Assembly (NCBI RefSeq): GCF_937616625.2
Contig: NC_065575.1
Location: 3,851,501-3,915,500, forward strand
Origin: Mercurialis annua
Taxonomy: Eukaryota > Streptophyta > Magnoliopsida > Malpighiales > Euphorbiaceae
Length of the DNA stretch: 64,000 nucleotides
Reading direction: 5' to 3'
Below the pieces are notes generated by a model. The model did no database searches. It was not told the origin of the DNA and was given only the letters and a program-made list of their open reading frames with translations. This document shows positions 46,801 to 56,800 of the stretch, in pieces (positions within the stretch are counted from its first letter, which is position 1; the number at the start of each line of letters is the position of its first letter). The translations under genes and the position numbers were made by a program.

Positions 46801-49722
46801 CAGTTAGTAGACTCAACCGCATGCTACCTCTTGTACAGTTTTGTAGACGCAGCGCAGGGGTACCACCAGATACCCATGGACAAAGAAGATCAGGAGAAGA
46901 CTTCCTTTGTAACAGACCAGGGGACGTACTGCTACAACGTCATGCCCTTCGGACTGAAGAATGCAGGAGCAACGTACCAGAGATTGGTCAACTTCATGTT
47001 CAAAGATCAATCAGGAAGGAATGTAGAAGCCTACGTGGATGACATAATTGTGAAGAGCCTTACGGAGGAGACACACGCCCAAGACCTAGAAGAAACTTTC
47101 TCAGTCTTAAACAAATTCAGCATGAAACTCAACCCAGCCAAATGCGCCTTCGGGGTCAGAGCTGGTAAATTCCTAGGATACCTGATCAGCCAACGGGGCA
47201 TAGAAGCTAACCCCGAAAAAATCCAAGCTATAGCAAACATGAAGCCTCCACAGAGCATCAGAGAGGTGCAGAAGTTGAATGGCCGTGTCACAGCTCTGGG
47301 ACGCTTCATCTCTTCATCGGCTAAAAAATGTTTACCATTTTTTAAGCAGCTAAGGAATATGAAAAAATTCACTTGGGACGAAGAGTGCCAGAGAGCGTTC
47401 GAAAATCTGAAGTCTTTCCTGACCCAACCACCACTACTGAGCAGACCCATCGCGGGAGAGACGTTATACCTATACCTCTCAGTAGGGAAGGAGACAATCG
47501 CATCTGTCCTAGTCCGAGAAGAAGGGGAAGAACAGCAACCTATTTATTATGTAAGTAGGACACTTAAAGGCGCAGAGCTCAACTACCCAACCATCGACAA
47601 GTTGGCATTAGCAGTAGTGGTTACGACAAAGAAGCTCAAACCGTACTTCCAAGGGCACACAGTCGTCGTCCGGACAAACCAACCTTTACGCAAAGCTCTC
47701 CATCGTCCAGAAACATCGGGAAGACTGGTAAGCTGGTCGGTACAGTTGGGAGAGCACGATATAAGGTACGAGCCAAGAAAGACGCTGAAGGCACAAGCAT
47801 TGGCGGATTTCGTCGCGGAAATGACTGAGAAGCCACCTGACGCAGTCTCAGAGGACATAACCTGGAACCTGTTCGTAGACGGAGCCTCCAGTGAACAGGG
47901 GGCGGGAGCAGGAATAGTGTTACTCGGACCTCATAAGATAGTTGTTGAGCATGCAGTGCATTTGAAGTTTCGAGCTACTAACAATGTGGCAGGTACACTG
48001 AACATTCTTTTTTCCTTTTCCTTGCACATGATTACTTAGATGCTCATGTCTGCCTGATGATGTAGCAGAATATGAGGCCTTTCTAACAGGACTTACACTG
48101 GCAAAAGAAGTAAAAGCAGAAAAGCTGAGGATCCACAGTGACTCCCAGCTGGTCACAAGTCAGATCTTGGGCCAATTCCAGACGAAAGATGCAAATATGG
48201 CGAAATACATGGAAAAAGCGAAGGGGATGCTAAAGGAAATAGAAAGGCATGGCGGGCAATGGGAGATAATCCCAATACCCAGAGAAGGAAACACACGGGC
48301 AGATGCCCTGGCAAAGGCAGCTGCGGCAAAAAACCCCCTGTACCTCTCACTCTACATGAAAGAGGAGAGGACGAATCCCATAATAGACGAGGAAGAAATT
48401 TTACCAATCACAGAGATGGATTCTTGGATGCAACCCATAGTTGCATACTTGAACGACGGAACAGTCCCAGAAGGGAGAGCAGAAGCAGCCAAACTAGTGC
48501 GAATATCGGCCGCCTACTCCATGATAGAAGGTACCTTGTACCGGACCTCAGTCACACACCCATGGTCCAAATGCATTTCAGTAGAGGAGGGAGCATATGT
48601 ACTGAAGGAAATCCATGAAGGAGATTGTGGAGCGCATGAGGGAGCAGCCTCTCTAAGCAGGAAAGCATTACTCATGGGATACTATTGGCCAACCATGAAG
48701 AAAGACGCAGAAACAATGGTGAAAAAATGCGACAAGTGCCAAAGATTTGGCACTATCATAAGAACTCCAGCAGCCCACCAATCAGCAATTGGAAGTCCAT
48801 GGCCCTTCATGACTTGGGGAGTGGACATACTGGGACCATTCACCCCAGCCAGGGGACAAGTCAAGTTTATTGTAGTAGCGGTGGACCATTTCACCAAGTG
48901 GATGGAAGTACAACCAATGAGCACCATAACGTCACAGAAGATCATCAATTGGCTGTCAAACGAAGTCATGAGCAGGTAAAACTTCAAAGTTATATAAATA
49001 AAGACCTTTCAAATGACAGAATACTAACACGTAACAGGTTTGGGACACCACACACCCTAGTCACAGACAACGGGAAACAGTTCGATTGCGCAAAGTTCAG
49101 GGAATACTGCGCCGAGCTAGGGATCAACTTGAAATTCACTTCAGTAGCACACCCGCAAACCAACGGACTCACAGAAGTAACTAACCGCACTATCCTGTCT
49201 GGAATCAAGAAGAGACTCGGAGACTTGAAAGGGAGATGGATAGACGAACTATACCATGTCATATGGGCGTATAGAACAACTCCCAGAAGGGCCACAGGGG
49301 AAACACCTTTCCGACTCACTTACGGAACAGAGGCTGTCCTCCCCGTAGAAATGGGAATGCCCACACTAAGGGTACAGATCATAGACGAAGAGCGCAATGA
49401 AGAAACATTGAAGCTGTGCCTGGATCTACTGGAAGAGAGAAGGCACCAAGCAGCCATACGCGCAGAAGCTTATCGCAGACAAATGACTAGGTATCACAAT
49501 GCCAGAGTCAAAGAACGAAGTCTATCAGAAGGAGACTTAGTCCTTCGAAAAGCAGAAATAGGGAAAGGAGCGGCCGGAGTAGGAAAACTCGAGCCCAACT
49601 GGGACGGTCCTTACCGAGTCACGGAAGTCGTAGGAAAAGGAGCATATAGAATAGCTCAATTAGAAGGCACACCATTGCCTAGAACATGGAATATCGAGAA
49701 TTTGAAGAAATATTTCCAGTGA
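43825..49722 (+). CDS. gag-pol polyprotein of the Tat retrotransposon (two putative introns)
   Basis: The frame opens at 43825. It encodes a Pro-rich then charged N-terminus, the retrotransposon gag domain (about residues 330-500, with WYSHLKAGSI), a CX2H-type zinc knuckle (CRFHEGYGHDTDRC, about residue 567), a protease motif (ILIDEGSSVN, Asp about residue 701), reverse transcriptase (YVDD about residue 1070), an RNase H lacking its first catalytic Asp, and an archaeal-type RNase H starting FVDGASS (about residue 1350). The frame then closes at 48039. Coding resumes at 48066 and again at 49038, giving the rest of RNase H, the integrase HHCC finger (CDKCQRF), the DDE core (WGVDILGP, LVTDNGKQF, and E in NGLTEVTNR) and a GPY module. 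Exons 43825-47992, 48066-48975 and 49038-49722 total 5763 nt (1920 codons plus stop) with consistent phases. The product is the element's own replication machinery. Confidence 0.88.
47993..48065 (+). other. putative 73-nt intron in the RNase H region of pol
   Basis: It starts GTACACTG after GGCAG and ends in TGATGATGTAG before CAGAATATGAGG. It contains a T-rich tract and in-frame stops, and its length is not a multiple of three. Its removal joins ATNN to AEYEAF, the normal RNase H sequence of this family. Splicing is inferred; a decayed insertion is the alternative. Confidence 0.65.
48976..49037 (+). other. putative 62-nt intron in the integrase core
   Basis: It starts GTAAAACTTC after ATGAGCAG and ends CGTAACAG before GTTTGGGACACC. 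It splits the integrase between the first and second catalytic Asp. Removal restores NEVMSRFGTPHTLVTDNG in frame. The length is not a multiple of three and it contains stops. 62 nt is near the lower limit for plant introns. Confidence 0.65.
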
Positions 49723-50002
49723 AAGATGTAACAAACGAATAATGAATAAAGTTGCATCTCGCATTTTTTCCATTTTCTAACATATCCTCTATATTATCAT
49801 ACATGACCATGACTCAGTGTATAGACGCAACAAAAAGCAAACAGAAACAACATTCATAAAGTATCGAAAATGTTCAGAAATGACAGAAAAAGGAGAGTTT
49901 CCCATGAAACCCTCCAAGCAAAAGAAATAAAAGTACAGAAGTGCTACAGCAAAAGTAGTACAGAAATTAGAAAGCTAGCTAAACGGCCCAACAAACGGCC
50001 AA
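49723..50002. other. convergent 3' gap between pol and antisense gene
   Basis: These 280 bp separate the stops of the sense gag-pol and the antisense gene. Transcripts of both genes probably end or overlap here. No terminator can be called with confidence. Confidence 0.4.
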
Positions 50003-52071
50003 TCACTCTTCCTCTGGATGGGTCGCTCCCTCCTTTGGACCAATCGTATCTTCCGGAATCTTGTCCTCCAAAGTTTCCTCGATTACATCAGAAGCAGAGG
50101 GATCTTGATCCTGAGCATCAGAAAGATGAGAGTCTGGGACTAATACCAAAGCTGTCTCTGACGCGGAGGATTGACCCAGAGGACCCTTGTCACTACCAGC
50201 ATCTGGGTCAGAACCCGATAATTTCTCAGGAGGATCTACAGCATCTTTCACACCTTCGCTGATAACATCAGAAGGAAGCATCGGTGATACAGACGACCCA
50301 GCTTTCTTGGCAGCCACCTTAGCCGCAACGCGTTGACCCAGAGCCCGGAGGTCAATTGACAGAAACTTGTTGATGTCATAGTCGGGATAGTCTTCACGTA
50401 CTATCTTGATCACGGTGGCACAAAAGTCAGTCAAGCACCCGCTCACATAAATATTTGCATCCCTTTTGTTATTCTGCTGCTCCTGAGACAACCTCTCACA
50501 TGTAGCCTGAAGCTGCAACAACGTAGCTTCACGGTCAGAAACTTTCTTCTCTAGGATCTTAACACGATCCAGGGCTGTTTGATGCTGCTTGTTCAGCTTC
50601 GTCCTCTCCGCAGACATAGAGTCCCGTAATGCAGCCCTCTCTTTCTCATGCCTCAACTCCAACGCCGCAGTCTCCTCCACCTTGCGACGGACCACGGCAT
50701 TCCCTTGAATAAGCTGAAAACAAGAAAATAAGGGATGAGGAAAGAGAAGACACTAAAAGGTCACAGAGAAAAGAAACCAGAAGAAATGAATACCTGCAGC
50801 AAGGCAGAATCAATCCGGTCACAAGCACCTGACCCAGTACAACTGTCCCAAACTTCCATATCCTTCGGAAATTGCACAAATTGAGAAAACAAAGCACCCA
50901 CCTCAGAAGAAGAAGCCGACAGCCCCTCAACATTCTGCTCCAACCACTCTCTAGGATTGGGACAGGCATCTAAATTTTTCTTAAGGCGTTTCGCAAGCCC
51001 CTGTCTGGTTCGGTCACGGAGATCACGCCCTTTCTTGCTAGAGGAAGCCGGAAGTCCAGTCTCAACGCCCTTCTCAATCTTGACAGAAGGACGAGGAGGC
51101 AAGGATGCAGGACGAGACCCAGTAATGACAACAGAATCATCATCAAAAGACAGAGTCAAGGCATCAAGAAAGTCCTCCCCCATTCCTGCAAAGGCAACAC
51201 GCATAAATAAACATCTAAATATAATAAAAGCAAAACAAGGACTAACAAGAAGCATACCCTGAGACGCAGACGTCAAATCTACAAAAGATAGAGGTGAAGG
51301 AGAACGGCAAGACTGGGACAGGGTACCATCACTCTCAAGAGGCCCCTCAATCACAGTACGAGGAGGCAACTCAATATGAGGGAACTTACGGTACAAGTAC
51401 CTATCCACTAGGTCACAACAATCAAACAACTGAGACTGGGCATTATCCACTAAAGAATCTAGGGCTTCTGAGTCAGTAACGCATAGGGGAGAAAAAGATA
51501 GGGACTCAGACTCATCCACCCAGTCACAGGGGAAGTTAGCAAAAGCACTATCGTGACCCACAACAAAGAAAGAACGTTGCCAACGCTTAGTAATCTTTGG
51601 CAGAGCGTCAATCAGACGTTTGCCTCGATGAGCAGCCAAACGATGATAAAATTCATTACTCCTACGCGTTATGAAGAAAAGCTCATTCAACATACCCAAA
51701 GAAGGAGACAGGCCTCTGTCACAGACTAACTCAATAAAGCAACACAAGACACGAATGGCGTTTGGATGGATCTGACCTAAGGGAATCCCATAGTCTTTAA
51801 CAAAAGACTCAATCAAAGGATCTAAAGGGAAACGTAGGCCACAACGGAATTGCTCCTTATAAACGATTACCTTGCCATCTCCCACATTCTCATTAGCACT
51901 CATACGAGCACCACAAACTGAAAGAGAATAAGCAACTGGAATACCAAAATCATCACGAATTTCACCCAAAGACTCTCTATCAATATTAGTGACGAACGAA
52001 CTTAAAGAATTACGATAATCAACGGCAGCGCCAGATGAAGGGAGAGACACAGAAGACCTAGTACGAGTCAT
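50003..52071 (-). CDS. antisense gene of the Tat element (gypsy-type transposon domain plus coiled coil)
   Basis: Three exons on the minus strand, 52071-51258, 51185-50794 and 50713-50003, total 1917 nt (638 aa) with agreeing phases. Exon 1 encodes a domain of the putative gypsy-type transposon/Transposase_28 kind: FRCGLRFPLDPLIESFVKDY, GQIHPNAIRVLCCFIELVC, then a Trp/Phe-rich segment (RWQRSFFVVG). The middle is Ser-rich and basic (KKGRDLRDRTRQGLAKRLKK). The last exon begins with a long heptad-like coiled coil (EETAALELRHEKERAALRD) and ends in an acidic tail. Introns are 72 nt (51186-51257, GTATGC...TTTGCAG) and 80 nt (50714-50793, GTATTC...TTTTCAG). The first is in frame without a stop, so an unspliced form could also be read. 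Extra antisense frames of this kind are known in Tat elements; their role is unknown, with suggested links to Gag handling or silencing being speculative. Confidence 0.8.
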
Positions 52072-52453
52072 ATCTAGTATGGAAAATCAAGAAAGTAGAC
52101 GAAGCTTACCTGGAAACCACAAGGAAGAAAAATAATAATGGCAGCGAAGAAAAGCAAGAAAATTTCGGAAGCAATCAGCAAAGAACAAGATAGAAGAAAA
52201 TGGAAAGAAAAAAGAAGAAGAAGAAATTTAAAGAAGATCTAGGTAACCGTGACAGCAGTTACTAGGATACAAACGTGGCGGACATTCAGGAACATGAAAT
52301 GATGGCAGTTTGAATTTTGAAAAACGAAATTGAAAAGACAAGGGAGGAAGCAGTTACTCCCAACGGGCAAAAAAGCAAAAGCGTACCACGAGAAACAGGC
52401 CCAAACGAATGGCCCGGACCAACAAGCATAAATACTTGAGAGACACAATCTTT

Positions 52454-52466
52454 AGGGAGGGACTAA
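52454..52466 (+). other. polypurine tract next to the 3' LTR
   Basis: AGGGAGGGA followed by CTAA lies immediately before the 3' LTR start at 52467. It is the expected primer for plus-strand DNA synthesis, though slightly interrupted by CT. Confidence 0.65.
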
Positions 52467-52879
52467 TGATGGATATCACACCCGAAACAGTACCAGAAGA
52501 CAGTGGCATGACACAGATCCAGAACGGATAGGACCAGTCACAGGTCCTTGACCCAGTACTTAACGATAACTAACTAATAGCTCGGATAAGTCCAGCTTCC
52601 CTGAAGATCAGGGATAAGGACGAAGAACATCTCATCATATCCAGAAGATGAGATCAGAATAAAGGAGAAGACTCCTAGTACAGCACAATGACTATGGTGT
52701 ATATAAACCAAGCCCTAAGTCAGGTAAACCTAATTTCACTCATATTCACTCTCAACACTACTCCAAACTATCTGACTTAGGCATCGGAGGGTATTCGAGC
52801 CAACACCGGCTCGAATCCTTCTAACCTATCTTCTTTTGTAGGTTGGATCAAACTCAGACCGGCAGTTCAAGAACCATTA
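52467..52879 (+). repeat. 3' LTR
   Basis: 413 bp, the same length as the 5' LTR, with no difference found by eye. It is followed directly by the target duplication GTTAG. It could also supply promoter activity towards the downstream pectinesterase gene, whose start lies about 930 bp away; that is inference only. Confidence 0.93.
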
Positions 52880-52914
52880 GTTAGTTTACAACAGATTGCA
52901 TTCCTATTAACAAA

Positions 52915-53215
52915 TAGGGATGTGCAAAAGACAAACCAATTCAAAAAGCTAAATTGAGCCAGCAACTTTGGTTCGATTTAATATTATAAAAGATTAATTT
53001 CTAATTTGGTCTAGTTTTGAATTTTATAAGTATTTAATCAAGATTTGATGTAAACCAAATCAAATTAATTGAACCAAATCAAAAATTAACCGAACCAACC
53101 GGTTCATTTAAGTCTGAAAATTTTCACTTCCTTAAAATTTTCGTTCTATTTAATTCTGAAAAATAGGTAAGGAATCTCGGATTTGTTCGGTTTGAACTGA
53201 ATGTACACTCCTAAC
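52915..53215. repeat. CGGTT/AACCGA-rich interspersed repeat
   Basis: The left end is TAGGGATGTGCAAAAGACAA and the right end is complementary to TAGGAGTGTACATTCAG. The interior is rich in GAACCAAAT and TTGGTTC words. This TAGGGGTGTGCA-type end is common in plant hAT-like MITEs. No clear 8-bp target duplication was seen. Confidence 0.45.
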
Positions 53216-53806
53216 TGCTAATAAGCAGAAACATTAAAAACTGAATGAAATAAAAAAAATCAAATTTAATCTGAACATCAAATTCAATCGATAAATTCAG
53301 TCCAGTTGAGTTTTACAATAATAAATATTGAGTTTTTAATTCAATTTAGTCTTTGATATTGTAAATCAAACCGACTGATTTAACTTAATTTGAGAAAATT
53401 CAATATTTATATAATTTAAGTTAAATATAGTCCAATTTTTAAAAAAATAATTTAACTCAATTCAGTTCGATTCAATTCGGTTCGAAACAAAATTCATAGC
53501 TCTACTAAACCAACAAATAGAAGTAAACATAAAGAAGATCCACCCAAGTGAAGGCAAAAGCACATACAAGTAGTAATAGAAGCCAGCTACTCAAAAGCTC
53601 CTCTACAAATAGACTTCACACCCACCTCTTATTTACTCTCATCTCCATTTCATTTCATTTCCACCTTATTATATAATTTATTTTCCATTATAAATACACA
53701 TTCCTCATTTAAAATAATCATAACCATATCTTATAATTCCATTTAAATAACACTTTCATTTATGCATAAATACCCTTAAGCTCACTACACCACTCCTCAC
53801 CGACAA
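53216..53806. other. upstream region of the pectinesterase gene
   Basis: AT-rich, with further CGGTT-type repeat debris to about 53500. The last 250 bp contain CT-rich patches and TATAATTTATT- and TATAAATACA-like motifs (about 53672-53700) that could serve as core promoter. Confidence 0.4.
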
Positions 53807-56800
53807 ATGAAACCGCTCGTCTACGGCCGTCTCGGCCCCTCAGATCACGCTCAAATCTCTTCTCCGCCTCATCTCTCCGCCCAATCTCCGCCTCATCCTC
53901 CTCCTCCTCCTTCCCGGAGACGGAAGATTCTCTTCTTATCAGTCTTCTCAATTACTCTCATCATCGCCTCAGCCGTCTCCGCCACTTTACTTATCGGCCT
54001 CCGCACTCGCGCTTCCTCCGACCACTCCTCCCCCGCCGTGGCGCGGAAACCGACTCAGGCCATTCAAAAAACATGTGGAAAAACTCGCTATCCAAGTCTC
54101 TGTGTCAACTCGTTACTTGATTTTCCCGGTTCGTTAACCGCCAACGAGCAGGACCTGGTTCACATTTCGTTCAACATGACACTTCAGCACTTCACTAAAG
54201 CGCTCTATTTTTCATCTACTATATCCTATCTCGACATGGATACACGTGTACGGTCAGCTTACGACGATTGTCTCGAGCTTTTGGATGACTCTGTCGACGC
54301 GCTTACACGCGCTCTCTCCACTATTGGAGGTCCATCAGCTAACAATGCGCGTCCGCAGGCGATCGGTGGGAGCAATGAGGATGTGGTGACGTGGCTGAGT
54401 GCTTCGCTGACTAATCACGACACGTGTACGGAGGGATTTGAAGGGCTGAGTGGCTCAGTGAAGGATCAAATGGCTAATAAGCTGAGGGATTTGTCTGAGT
54501 TAGTTAGTAACTGTTTGGCGATTTTTTCAGCGAGTGATAATGACGATTTTGCCGGCGTGCCGATTCAGAACAAGCGGAGACTGTTGACGGAGAATGCCGA
54601 GACCGGTGAGTTTCCGAGGTGGTTAGGGAGGAAAGAACGGAGGTTACTGAGTTTGCCGGTGTCGGCGATTCAGGCGGATATTATTGTTTCGCAAGACGGG
54701 AACGGGACGTGTAAAACGATTGCCGAAGCAATTAAAAAAGCGCCGGAGAAAAGTCTTCGGCGAACGATTATTTACGTGAGGGCAGGAAGGTAATATCTTA
54801 AACATTTTAAAAGTTGATTGAAAAGTTTATACTTTTTGTTGGGTTTCTTTTTGAGTAGATGGCATAAATACCCCTGAAGATAAAATAAGTGGCATTTTCT
54901 GGTGAAAATGGTGATTGCTTTAATTGACTTCTTTAAAACAATCATGAAATTGAAAAGATTTTTTAGTGATTAAGTATTCACGTAAATTCGTTTAAAAAAA
55001 ATTGATAAAAAAAGATTTGACTACAACTTTTACATGTTCAAAAGTTTATTTTAATATTGAAAATAAATCATCAACTTTTTATTCTATATGTTATAATGAT
55101 AGAAAAAAAAAAATTTAATATGATGAATTATTTGTAATCCAAAATAAAGGTGTGCATCAAACAAAATGACCGAAAAATCAAACCTAATGCGAAAAATATT
55201 ATGTCACATTAATTTTTTTTTATTCTAAAATTTTAATTTATGTATCGCAAAATGTTGCTATAAGATTAAAATTTAACATCTAAATTCAACTAACTTATAA
55301 ATTTTAGCTAAAATAAAACAGTATAAAATTTAGTGATCTCAAAAATTAATTTTTTTTTTTTTGATATTGAAAAGAGAGCACGTGCTGCGAAGGTAATCGA
55401 ACCTACGACTTTATCAGAATATGTTGTTCAATACTTATACTATTTGTTCAGACTAGTATATATGTTGGTTTTCTGTCTTCTACGTATGATAATTAAATTG
55501 GGGAATTATGTTAACTTAGCTAATAAGTAAGAAATTACTAACAACATTTTCAAATAAATATCTATGTTGTTAATTTAAATTGGAATACTCTATTTACTTT
55601 ATAGTAAGCATCATCAAACTTTATGAGAAAAGAAAAAGAATAGTATTAAACAAAAGGAGTTTATAAATTTTGCAGATATGAAGAGTCCATTTTGAAAGTG
55701 GGGAGGAAAAAGCAGAATTTGATGTTCATTGGTGATGGCAAGGGTAAAACCATCATTTCAGGTGGTAAAAGCGTTGCTGATAATATTACCACGTTTCACA
55801 CTGCGTCATTTGGTAATATTTTTTATCTTTTAACCGCTGTTAATTTACTGTCTTATCATTTTGTTTGAGATTTTAATTATGCGGGCCATATATAATGACT
55901 ATGCATGATAGTATTGTTTTCTATTTGCACGTGGTCTGTCATCCCTTCCTTTTCATGTCATAAATGGGTCATGTTTATAATCGAAAAATTATTGCACTCA
56001 ACTGGTATGCCACGTTATTCGTAAAACAAACCACACCTTTTATAATTATAATACTCCCTCCGTCCCAATAAAGTTGTCCACTTTACCTTTATCACACAGT
56101 TTAAGAAAAGCAATTATTGTTTGTGGGTTTTGTGAATTTTTACTTACTTTTCTTGTCATACCCCTATTTAATATAGGACCCACTTGTAATTTACTTTCAA
56201 TTTACTCATTAGTGGATTTTAAATAGGGATAATATAGAAAAATTAAGTGTAAAAGTTAGTTACTTTTTGAAAGTGGACAAGTATTTTGGGACAAAAAAAT
56301 TTCTCAAAGTGGACAACTCTATTAGGACGGAGGGAGTATGTGATAGTATAAAATCTAGTAATAAAATTTACTTATAATAAAAATGTACGATCTATATAAA
56401 ATAATACATTAACAGTTTTAAATTTAAAATTAAATAATATTTAATGAAAAAAAATTAATTGTGTTTAAACTAGACATGCTTATTTAACTTGTTTTTTTGT
56501 ATGAATTATTTAACTACTTTGGATATGTAATTAACTGCGTCATAAACGAATTGATTCGATTAGCTTTATTAACATCAAATTCTTATTTGTTTAATTTTAT
56601 TTTTACCGTATCATTTAATTGCATCGTGTCTAAAATTGACAGATTATAACAATATTAAATAAAATAGACATTAAACCCCCCAAACAAATCTGAAATTGGT
56701 GCATTATGAGATATTGATGGGAGTACGACTAGTGTTTGTTTCCCTATAATGGTCAAAAAACTTGCTACCTTTATTATATTAAGATGTGTTTGACCCAATT

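Larger units (their letters stand above)
43334..52879 (+). mobile_element. complete Ty3/gypsy LTR retrotransposon, Tat lineage
   Basis: The 9546-bp element has two 413-bp LTRs, a 5-bp target duplication GTTAG (43329-43333 and 52880-52884), a primer-binding site, a polypurine tract, a sense gag-pol region and a convergent antisense gene. Domain order is gag, protease, reverse transcriptase, degenerate RNase H, a second (archaeal-type) RNase H and integrase, with no chromodomain. The dual RNase H and the extra antisense frame between integrase and the 3' LTR are established marks of the Tat branch. No disabling mutation was seen if the two short interruptions of pol are introns. Codon usage and GC content are clearly higher than in the surrounding host DNA. 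Confidence 0.93.

Noticed and set aside
44327..47858. Many long open frames on both strands under the retrotransposon
   Set aside because: They are alternative frames of the GC-richer gag-pol coding sequence; none shows a domain of its own.
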